The translations under genes were made by a program, and so were the position numbers. This document shows, in pieces, positions 6,782 through 14,489 of a stretch of 15,907 bases of DNA (the stretch's first letter is position 1; every line of letters starts with the position of its first letter). Below the pieces are notes generated by a model. The model ran no database searches, was not told the DNA's origin, and worked only from the letters and a program-made list of their open reading frames with translations. The DNA comes from CAVPRW01 sp046727435 [NCBI: bacterium] (lineage in GTDB: Bacteria; Tectomicrobia; Entotheonellia; J063): NCBI GenBank assembly GCA_046727435.1, contig JBKPCR010000352.1:1-15907 (forward strand), written 5' to 3'.

Positions 6782-7478
6782 TGCGCCCTTTAACGGCGCA
6801 AGAGATTGTTCTCTTAGAGAACCTTACATGGACAACGGTATGAGGACTATGCAGCGGGCGTCGATGGTTGGCAACCGTCGGGGTCTGAAGCCTGCTGAGA
6901 AAAGGGCGGCGGTGGCCCAGCCAGGGGCAGCCGACCGCACGAGTCCTGCGACCTAGGCGAACGCGAGAAACCTCTGTTGGAAGCGTCGTGACAAGCGCGG
7001 AGTGAAAGGTGGCTGAGACACGCCAGACCCAAAAGGGATGGCGGAGGGCCTATTAAGTCCTAACGTTGATAGGCGTTGTCCCCGATCCGCTCGGCGTAGA
7101 GGAGGTCGCTACGGGTGGCTTTCAGCTCTTGTGTTGGAACTGGGGAACTCCCATGCTGCTTGACCTACGGCGGTAGGACATGAAAATGCCAGTATGCGGA
7201 TGGGAGGACGGAGGCGGCATAGTCGCCAGATGCCCCGTGGTAATGATGGGGACAGGGTGAAGGTCCGCCAGGCGTGGTGTACCGAAACGGCTTGGCAAAT
7301 CCGAACATGAGGTATGTTTCCAATGGGTCGCCCTGAGCGACAAGCGACCTCATGGCGTAAGCAGGGTCTCTACCAAGAAGAGCGGTCTCAAACCACCCCG
7401 CTGGAAAGCCCGGTGCGTTGAAAGGTGCCCGCCGGGTTTGGGAGGGGGGAAAGGCTGAGAGGCCCTACCTATCCTCAC
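6781..7478 (+). ncRNA. ORF-less group II intron inserted at the R' end of attC 3
   Basis: The 5' end GTGCGCCC matches the group II start consensus GUGYG. Domain V is unmistakable at 7406-7439: AAGCCCGG pairs with CCGGGTTT, the AGC triad is at 7407-7409, and GCGTT/GGTGC is capped by GAAA. Domain VI follows and ends CCTACCTATCCTCAC near 7478. The ~700 nt carry no RT gene, so splicing would rely on the RNA alone or on a maturase made elsewhere. Insertion just 3' of a stem-loop is the habit of bacterial class IIC introns, and one branch of these (IIC-attC) targets attC. The class is inferred, and the exact ends are estimated to within a few bases. Confidence 0.78.
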
Positions 7479-7540
7479 CCACCGTGCGTTACTCCCCAGC
7501 AGGCCGCAGATTTTTCAGTTGCCGACCACCAAAAGGCAGC

Positions 7541-8359
7541 TTGCATGGAACGAGCGCCGCATATCCAGGTCGGGGCCTGATAGATCGACAGGGGGATGTC
7601 TATTCGCAAAACCTGCAACTCGGGGCAGAACGGCTCAGGGCGGACAAGCAGCGCACGTACGAGTTGATGCATCTCCAGCGAGGCGACCATATGCTGGATG
7701 TTGGCTGCGGCCCAGGGGTGGATACCATCCCGTTAGCCCCGGTGGTTGGCTCAGCGGGTCACGTCGTCGGCATCGATCATGATGCCGGGGGGATCGCAGA
7801 GGCCAATCAACGCGCCGCGGAGGCAGGTGTAAGTGCCTGGGTGCATCATTATCAGAGCGATGCGCTGTCCTTGCCGCTTCAAACCGGCGCATTTGCTGCG
7901 TGCCGCACTGAGTGCCTCTTTCAGCATCTGCTCGACCCCGCCGCCGCCCTCGCGGAAATGGTCTGGGTCACCAGACCGGGTGGCTGGATCGTGGTGCTGG
8001 ATACGGATTGGGGGACACTGTCCATCGATGCCGAGGAGACCGAGATTGAACGGCGCTTGGCCCGCTTCGAGGCGCAACGCATGCGTCAGAACGGCTATGC
8101 TGGGAGGCAATTGTACCGGCTCTTCAAGCGGCAGCTATTGGTCGACATCGTGCTCGAAATGCGTGCCGACTATACTGCGTACTACACCTTCATGCGGCAG
8201 GTGCTGCGAATGGAGGAGTGCGAGTCCAGGGCGCTTCAAGCCGGCATGGTGAGCGTGGAGGAACTCCAGCGCTGGCAGCGCAGTCTTGCGCAAGCCGAGG
8301 TGGAGGGTGTTTTGTTTTGCAGCCTGACCATGATGCTCATCGCCGGCCACAAACCATGA
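7541..8359 (+). CDS. Class I SAM-dependent methyltransferase (cassette gene)
   Basis: Motif I is MLDVGCGPGVDTIPLA (about 7691-7738), followed by VVGIDHD (motif II, ending in the acidic residue that binds the ribose of SAM), SDALSLPLQTGAF (motif III/IV region) and LAEMVWVTRPGGWIVVLDTDW (post-motif region). This is the common Methyltransf_11-like small-molecule type, so the substrate cannot be told. The frame is open back into intron domain V, so an upstream start at 7418 would lie inside the intron and is not credible. I chose TTG 7541 (AAAAGG just upstream); GTG 7484 is possible, and the conserved part begins only around IDRQGDVYS at 7578. The gene ends with TGA at 8357-8359, 88 nt before attC 4. 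Confidence 0.8.
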   Translation: MHGTSAAYPGRGLIDRQGDVYSQNLQLGAERLRADKQRTYELMHLQRGDHMLDVGCGPGVDTIPLAPVVGSAGHVVGIDHDAGGIAEANQRAAEAGVSAWVHHYQSDALSLPLQTGAFAACRTECLFQHLLDPAAALAEMVWVTRPGGWIVVLDTDWGTLSIDAEETEIERRLARFEAQRMRQNGYAGRQLYRLFKRQLLVDIVLEMRADYTAYYTFMRQVLRMEECESRALQAGMVSVEELQRWQRSLAQAEVEGVLFCSLTMMLIAGHKP

Positions 8360-8447
8360 GAGGGCTCAAAGGGGCTGGGATGGATGTGCCCGCGCCATAC
8401 TGCCACGCCGGAACACTGACAGTGGCAGCTTGAACCGAAAAACGACG

Positions 8448-8504
8448 GCCTAACCATAGGCTGCAGAGGCGGCACACCGCGCCGCTGAGCCCGGGCCGTT
8501 AGGC
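8448..8504 (+). other. attC: Integron attC site 4
   Basis: The cleanest site of the array at 57 bp. R'' GCCTAAC (8448-8454) and R' GTTAGGC (8498-8504) are exact complements, with inner boxes GCTGCAGAGGCGG and CCGCTGAGC and an extra G on the left. No insertion. Confidence 0.9.
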
Positions 8505-8856
8505 TGCCTCCAGCTGGAGTGCAACGCTTGTGTGCCGCGCACCCCTAGCTCTGCTGGCCTGTGGTATCCTTTCGCTGCTACACCGCACTCCAGGGTTCTA
8601 CAGGGCCGAACGCCAAAGGTGGAACGCTTGGCACGAGAGGCGGTCCTCGCACAAGTCACATGGGCGATGGGTCTACAGTCAGCGATACTTCTTGACTTCA
8701 CGGCGTTTGTCTGTCTGTTGCCACTATGCACGAACCCCAGCTAGATGTGACTAAACAAGTAAAACCACCGTTAGATGTATACCCGGGCCCAGCGGGCCCT
8801 CCCATCGCTGCTGTGGGGCCGGGGGCAGGGCTCACATTCGTTCAGGCTACTTCCCG
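8505..8856. other. Leader region of the helicase cassette
   Basis: These 350 bases hold no complete gene. The last ~60 bases belong to the helicase gene: the helicase frame is open upstream of TTG 8857 and reads HIRSGYFPLVQH from about 8833. Possible ATG starts at 8726 and 8775 lie in other frames, which suggests a lost or frameshifted N-terminus. No promoter is convincing. Confidence 0.4.
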
Positions 8857-10897
8857 TTGGTCCAGCACATCCTCCGCGTCGCTACCGCATACTTCAGCAT
8901 CAAAGGCTACAATCTGGGCCGGACGTATCTCGCGCAAAGCGTGCAGCTGCACATTCTGGTGGGACGGCAGGAGGGTGAGCACGTTTATAAGGCTGTGCTA
9001 GAAGAAATCCGCCGCGAACTCCGGCAAAGCGACATGGACCTGTACGATGCCGTGGTAGAGCTCGTGGAGCGGATGCGGGCCGGGCGGTTCCGGATCCGCG
9101 ATGCACGCGAGATGGAGAGGCCTTTCCACTGCAAGTTCTCCATCTGCGATGACGCCATGCTGTGGCACAGGTCGGCCAACTTCACGGTCAACGGGTTGCA
9201 AGGGCAGGCCGAGCAGGTTGAGGCCAGCTACGATGCCGAGCACATCCAACGATGGACGGATTGGTACGACGAGGTCGCCCGCGACGCCCGCGACCTGCTC
9301 GCCGAGATCCGAGATGAGTTGGAGCAGTGGCTTGGAATGGCCGACCCATTCGACGTGTACCTGAAAACACTGCTCCTCCTGTTCGAGTTGTCTGACGGGA
9401 GCTACCAGCAAGCCGCTCATCCACCCATGTACTACCAGCAGGCGATCGTAGCGTGGGCACTGCGCCAACTGGACAGTTGCGGGGGCGCGCTGGTGGTTGT
9501 CGCCACTGGGCTCGGGAAGACCGTGATTGGCGCCGAGATCGCCGCACGCCTGTACGCGACAAGAGAAGTGGAACGCGTGGTGCTGATCGCGCCCAACGCG
9601 GTCCACGCGGCTTGGAAGGGGCAACTAGAGGGGCGGCGCGTACTTGCCAAGGTGTTCGGCAACAGGACCTTGTTTCGTGATCGGTCTAGAATTCCCCACC
9701 ATCAGGCCTACGACTTGGACGAACAGTTGGACCAGGCCGGCGCGGACACCCTCATCTTGATAGACGAAGCGCACGCGTACCGCAATCAGCTGCTGGCGCG
9801 GAGCGCTAAAGGTCAAAGCAGGGTGCTTGAGCGCTTGGGTTCGGCGACCGCACAAGGCGCCCGTATTGCGTTGCTGACAGCAAGCGCATATGGGACCAAC
9901 ATCCAGAATCTGATTAGTCTGCTGCACCTGCTTCCCCACCGATGGCCCAACACGCTGGGCGAGCTCGGGGCGTGGCAGGTCAGCACACACCACGAGTTCA
10001 TAGGCCTGCGCCCTGTTTGCGTTCTCGGCGTTCCGCACGTGATGGAGATGGCCCGGCAGCGGGACGACGTCGACGACGACGGACGACTGTTCATTCCCTT
10101 CGCCGACGGACCGCGTTACCTGCCCCGTTGGCTCCGCTCAGAACGCGTTCTCTACACACTCCCTTACCGTTGTCAACTATGACATGCCCCGAGGTGCCGA
10201 CGTGCTTGTACAGCGGTTGGGCCGGATCATCAGGCCCACGGCCGACCCGGACCGGCTCCCGCGCGTATACACCTTTGTCCCATCGTGCGCAGACGAGGTG
10301 GACGCTAGTTCAGAGGTCCAGAGCCGCATCCGGGAGCGGTACGGCCGGCTCGTCCGCCGACACGAGAAATCCAGCGAGATACTCGGGGCAGGTGTTCTTG
10401 TACATGGCGAAAGTGAGGACATCTCGCTGGAGGGTAATGTCAAAATTGAAGAACTGCTGCGCCACTTCGATGTACCGGGCGACACCGAAGGAGAGGTATC
10501 ATTGGCCACTCACCTTGAGGTGATCGAGCAGTACAGGACGAGAGCGGAATCATTACGCCACACCTTACACAGCGCTCGATACTCCCCCATACCCGAACCC
10601 CGCGTGTTCGTCTTAATCAAACATGCGGGGCGGCACCACTTGGTCGTATTCGATCCGGTGCAGGATAGGGTCGAGAGCGGGGACGAGTTCGCTGTCCTGA
10701 ACTTCATCCGGTGTGAGGTCGGAGAAGAACGTGCCGGCGTGGCCGTGCGTGACATCCTGCGCGCGGCGGACCGAGCTGTGCAAGTCTGGTGTGAACATGG
10801 AGGGGTTGATTTGACCAACGCGGAGCGGGTGTGTGCGCTCTATCTCCAGCCCGCTGACCGGGTGCGCGATCTCGACCCGTTGCTGGTAGTCAAATAG
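8857..10897 (+). pseudogene. Phospholipase D-helicase fusion (defence-type), with internal deletion
   Basis: The first frame (to 10182) has an N-terminal PLD-type nuclease domain (HCKFSICDDAMLWHRSANFTV, an HxK signature followed by a Ser/Asn block, about 9130-9190). An SF2/SNF2-like ATPase follows: Walker A VVATGLGKTVIGAE (about 9493-9534), DEAH as LILIDEAHAYRN (about 9751-9786) and LLTASAYGTNIQNL. It breaks near 10160 after RYLPRWLRSERVLYTLP. The other frame takes over with helicase motif VI, VVNYDMPRG...VQRLGRIIRP, and runs to TAG 10895-10897. Motifs IV and V are absent, so a frameshifting deletion removed the first part of the second RecA domain. Such fusions are found among phage-defence and DNA-restriction proteins. 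The N-terminal start is uncertain (TTG 8857 has no ribosome binding site). It is the only gene of a 2.7-kb cassette. Confidence 0.8.
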
Positions 10898-11094
10898 AAC
10901 AAAGTAGGGTTTAGTCTTGACCGCATGCATATTGCTTGCTGTTGCAATGAGGACAGGATTTGCCGAAGCTGTAGTGATTTGGTCGCTGTGTGCGGTTGCC
11001 TGTGTCTCCCTATTGAAGGACTCAGAGGGACACAGAGTTGGCGCGATCCAGAAAGGTTGCAGTGTTACCGATCTCCCCACCGGTCATAAGGCAG
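10898..11094. other. 3' untranslated part of the helicase cassette
   Basis: Nothing supported. The helicase frame continues open past its TAG to a TAA near 11088, encoding a conspicuously Cys-rich stretch (CCCNEDRICRSC) that is probably chance. Confidence 0.3.
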
Positions 11095-11262
11095 GCCTAA
11101 CTAGACGCCAGACTGTGTGAAAACCCCGAAACCTGGCATTAGCGACAGTGTAAGCTATTGTTTTTATTGAGGCACAATTCTGAAGAATTGAGTTTTCACA
11201 CAGTCTGACGCTGGAGCGGACGCGCTATAAAGCGGCGCACCGCTCAGCTTGGGCCGTTAGAC
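11095..11262 (+). other. attC: Integron attC site 5, split by a MITE
   Basis: R'' is GCCTAAC (11095-11101) and R' is GTTAGAC (11256-11262). After removal of the MITE and one ACGC, GCTGGAGCGG pairs with CCGCTCAGC with one extra G on the left. The insertion point, 7 nt after R'', is identical to that in attC 2. Confidence 0.82.
11109..11207. mobile_element. MITE-like element, copy 2 (99 bp, inverted relative to copy 1)
   Basis: The same perfect 16-bp terminal inverted repeats and the same 99-bp length as copy 1, with the conserved inner flanks in opposite orientation. It is bounded by a 4-bp duplication ACGC (11105-11108 and 11208-11211). It has no coding capacity. Confidence 0.88.
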
Positions 11263-11287
11263 GCCTCAACGACGAAAGGAACAACCT

Positions 11288-13013
11288 TTGGCACGCATAC
11301 CTACAGAGGTCGTAAGGATCGGTGACGTTCCGGAGGAAAGTCTTTCGATCGCAGTTTCGCTCGGGAACCAGCCTCAGGCTTCCTTTGAGTTCCTGCTATT
11401 GGGGAATGACGAAGCCGGAGCGTTTCGGATGCACGCCTATCGAACCGCCCGTGCCAGCCAAATGCTGGACGTTCTAGAAAAGACTCGGAGCGAGCTTCGT
11501 GGCTACCACCCGTTTCTGATTGCAGTAACGGACGCCCACATTGACGGAGAAAAGTATGGTAACCTCATCGGGTCTCACCGCGCAGAAAAGGGCCTAGCCC
11601 TGATCACCACTGCAAACGTACCAGGCGTCATAGTGCCCGCTGACCGGTTGCACTGCTATTTCTTGTACTATCTGGCACGATACTCACTGAGCTTCATTGC
11701 GCCCGAACATCGAAATCATGAGGACAGTCGGTCCTGTGTTTTTGACCGAAAAGTCCACAAGCCAGATTTACTGACGAGCATGGGAGCACGTGCCTTATGC
11801 GACGAGTATCGTGACGTGTTGTTATCGAAGGCTTCCACCATGTCACCCCCGTTTCTTCCGACCTTCAGCCGCACTCAGGAACGAACTCCAAGACCTCATA
11901 TGGGCCGACACGCCCGGCCCACAGATTCCCAAGAGATTCCGGCGCGAGATCGCTCAAGCTCTGGAGCCGGAGGATCTCTACCTTCACCCGGGACGTTTTG
12001 ACGACCTGCTCGAACGACTCTGGATCATCAACTCCGATCCATTCGCTGCATTCGTATCAGGTGACCGCGGGCTTCGAGGCGAGATTCAGCGCCACGTCCA
12101 TCGCAACCCCGGAGATTGGTCGGTAGATGACCTTTTTGACAGACTGGGCGTGTATGAAGCCACAGACCGGCGTTTCACATGGTTCCTTGAGGGGCTTGCG
12201 TCAGCCGACGTTCGTCCAGACGTGAGTGCGCAGCTTCGTTTTGTTCAGCTCGTCAATGAACCGTTACGACAGTGTGGGGTTGAACTGCGAGAGACCGGAA
12301 CCGACGGAGGTTACCCTAACTTCGAGGTGGTCTCGTTGGCAAAGGGCGTGAGCGGGAGCCCTAAAAATTTGATTTTCGCGTCACAGATTAAGCCTGACCT
12401 CCGGTTCTGTGACGCCGTCAACAATGACATCGAGATCGTCACAAATGCGGACAAGGTACTCGTTTACGAACGGCCGATTTTACGTGATAAGGGACTTCGG
12501 TGGAAAGAACTCCAGGACTGGTGGGCCGACCTCAAGCACATGAGCGAGGAGGAGGCAAAGAAAACGCTCTACTATCGTCTCCGGGATAGCCTACCACTGA
12601 ACTCTCCGCCCCAGCGCTTGTTCTTCGAGACGTACTACAAGCGGTTCGGGCAGGCGATCCCAATGCTTCCCGCGCTGCTCCCAGAGGTCTGGCTTCACTG
12701 GGACCCCAGGACAGTTCACGAGCGTGGACCAGATGCGCTACTGCGGTTTCGAATGGACTTCCTCATGCTCTTTCCCCACAACGTTCGCGTCGTCATCGAG
12801 GTGGATGGAAAGCACTACTATGTAGACATCGGCGGTATCGCGGACACTTCTAGGTATGCGGCCATGATGGCAGCTGATCGCGAGCTGCGTTTGGCAGGCT
12901 ACGAGGTCTATCGATTTGGGGCCGCCGAGCTATCTGGCGATCGAGGATACACTGTTGCAACCGAGTTCTTCGAGGGGCTCTTCAAATTACATGGTGTGAA
13001 CGTGCCAGTGTAA
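11288..13013 (+). pseudogene. AbiJ-like protein with C-terminal PD-(D/E)XK-type nuclease domain, frameshifted
   Basis: The start TTG 11288 follows AAAGGA (11275-11280) and lies 25 nt after attC 5. Frame 1 gives about 190 residues with no domain I can name; it has Cys residues in VFDRK- and ALCDE-flanked positions that may once have bound metal. Frame 1 turns to nonsense at a run of five C (11846-11850). Dropping one C joins it smoothly to the second frame (SAALRNELQDLIWADTPGP). The second part carries an AbiJ-like helical segment (KRFRREIAQALEPEDLYLH.., FDDLLERLW) and a C-terminal nuclease-like block RMDFLMLFP..VRVVIEVDGKHYY, with D...ExDGK spacing of PD-(D/E)XK enzymes, then DRELRLAGYEVYRFGAAEL. 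It ends at TAA 13011-13013. Probable abortive-infection effector; intact it would be about 570 residues. AbiJ similarity is from memory of the family. Confidence 0.72.
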
Positions 13014-13032
13014 GCGACGTGTCCCGATCCCC

Positions 13033-13088
13033 GACAAACGCATGCAGCGGACCGGCTTCGGCGGTAGCTGATCGACGTGCCATTAGCC
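13033..13088 (+). other. attC: Integron attC-like site 6 (degenerate)
   Basis: It lies 19 nt after the nuclease stop, where an attC is expected. CATGCAGC pairs with GCTGAT around an extra G, and ACCG pairs with CGGT, as in L''/L'. The outer boxes are damaged: R'' reads GACAAAC and R' reads ATTAGCC instead of GTTAGGC. The first base of R', at the cleavage point, is changed, so it may no longer recombine. Confidence 0.55.
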
Positions 13089-13108
13089 ATCTCAGTGGGA
13101 GGTCCTCC

Positions 13109-13150
13109 GTGAACGAATCGCAGATAGAGAAATTCTTCAAGGCAGTCAGT
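13109..13150 (+). pseudogene. Start of a seventh cassette gene, cut off by transposase sequence
   Basis: GTG 13109 is preceded by GGGAGG (13097-13102) and lies about 20 nt after attC 6, the usual position of a cassette gene start. It encodes NESQIEKFFKAVSADAR, a natural-looking N-terminus. From about 13150 the same bases encode the transposase on the other strand, so the gene is truncated after roughly 14-18 codons. The plus frame stays open to 13204 by chance. Too short to identify. Confidence 0.5.
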
Positions 13151-14251
13151 GCTGACGCCCGTGCTCTGGCCTCCCATCCTGGTCATAGGTCGTCAGCCCC
13201 GTGATCCCCACGCCTGCCGTCTCCACCCGTGCCGTCCCCGCAGGGCTGCCCTGCCCGTGGCGGACCGTGTGCACCCGTCGGCCCACCGTCATCTCCTCGC
13301 CAGCCGTGGCCTGCGCCCGGGCATCCTCGGTCACGGCCATGTTCGTTTTTGTCGGCACGACACAGGTGAGACACTGTGGGTCCAGCCACCAGGGGTCTGT
13401 GCCATCCCAAAACCTTGATCAACGACGACTTTCTGCCGCCGGGCGTCGCGAGCCAGATGGGCCTGGGCCTGCGTGACCAACGCCCGAATCCAATGGCTCT
13501 CTTGCTCCCGAATCTTCCCCACCTTGACGGCCAGCGGAATCTTGGTGGCCGCATCGATCAAGAGAAGCACATTCCAGCCCTACCCCGTGACCTCGATGTC
13601 TTGCATCAGGCCCCGTTGATCCTCGAGGTACCGCGTGCGCGTCACCTGGCCACCACCCCGATAGCCGTCGGTGGTCACCAGATCGGTGCCATCGGCAATT
13701 CCTGTGACCCGCTGGCCAAAGATCCCGGCCTTGGCCAAGGCCCAAATCGCGCTATTGAATACCCCTTCCAGGCCCCACACATTCAGCTTCACGATCTTCT
13801 TGGCCAGGGTGTCCGGGCAGAGGGGTCCTGGGAGCCGCTCGCGTTGTTGCTGGCCAGCCCCACGTTGGCACACCCCCTGGCGCACCTGCGGCGCATTGAA
13901 GCCTACCAACTGCATGAGGGCTTCATCACTGCACAGCAAACTGAGCAGGGCATTGATCCGCTCAATGCCAAACAAGGTCTTCAGCCCATCGAGTAGGATG
14001 TGCTGGACGAACGGGACCATCTCCCGTTGGATCGCTGTGCCGTGAACATCCGCCGGCAGGTCCATCACGCCCAGCGCCTGCAGAAGATGCAAGAAGTCAT
14101 CCAACAACGCCCCTTTGTCCAGCCGGTATACCCGGTCCACGCCCGGCTTCCGGTACAGACGCCGTGCGATGCGCGTCTCGTCACGCCGGGCCACTTCCCA
14201 ACATAGGCGCTCTGTCAGGTTCTCCGTGATCTCATCCCGTGTTTGCTGCAT
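13146..14251 (-). pseudogene. DDE-type transposase remnant: amber, frameshift and 3' truncation
   Basis: Start ATG 14251 (MQQTRDEITENLTERLCWE) is preceded on the minus strand by GGAGGGAGG. The frame runs to TAG 13580-13582, which sits in IEVTG-x-GWNVLLLIDAATKIPLAVKV, where the family has Tyr. It continues to a frameshift at a run of four A on the plus strand (13409-13412): one lost base turns GFWDGTDPWWLD into nonsense, and the correct frame resumes as VVPTKTNMAV and reaches TTYDQDGRPEHGRQ. The usual C-terminus, including the last catalytic acidic residue, is missing at the junction near 13150. Motifs GIADGTDL and LLIDAATK look like the two Asp of a DDE site, but I cannot name the IS family with confidence. 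No terminal repeats were found. Confidence 0.78.
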
Positions 14252-14359
14252 GATCCACCTCCCTCCACTGCTTCTCAATGCCCATCAGCTCTCGAGGAAA
14301 GTGGACCGCAGATCAAGGCCCCGGCTTATGTTGGAATCTCAGCGAGATTGGAGTGGGGC

Positions 14360-14388
14360 TTGACCTGAGTGAACGACAGACTTAATAT
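14360..14388 (+). promoter_or_regulatory. Sigma70-type promoter for the NHL-repeat gene
   Basis: TTGACC (14360-14365) and TAATAT (14383-14388) are separated by 17 bases. This is close to consensus and unusual in this GC-rich setting. It points at the NHL gene, leaving a leader of about 95 nt. Confidence 0.6.
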
Positions 14389-14389
14389 G

Positions 14390-14409
14390 GCCGACCATCC
14401 GCGGTCGGC
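14390..14409 (+). promoter_or_regulatory. 7-bp hairpin at the predicted transcription start
   Basis: GCCGACC (14390-14396) and GGTCGGC (14403-14409) form a perfect stem with a 6-nt loop. It begins 2 nt after the -10 box, so it could be an operator for a dimeric repressor or a stabilising 5' hairpin of the mRNA. Confidence 0.5.
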
Positions 14410-14489
14410 GTGTGTGCCCCATGCGTGACGGATAAGCTATGCTGCTGAGGTGAGACGTATCGACTGCATCTAACGAAGGAGGGGATATC

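Noticed and set aside
7418-7540. N-terminal extension of the methyltransferase from 7418
   Set aside because: The extension would be encoded by domain V and VI of the group II intron, so it is not protein coding.
11917-12001. End of the first frame of the AbiJ-like gene as a genuine C-terminus
   Set aside because: Past the C-run the first frame is low-complexity Pro/Arg/Ser sequence, while the other frame reads as conserved protein over the same bases.
13376-13996. Plus-strand ORF of 206 codons over the transposase
   Set aside because: Antisense of the transposase remnant; no domain and no ribosome binding site.
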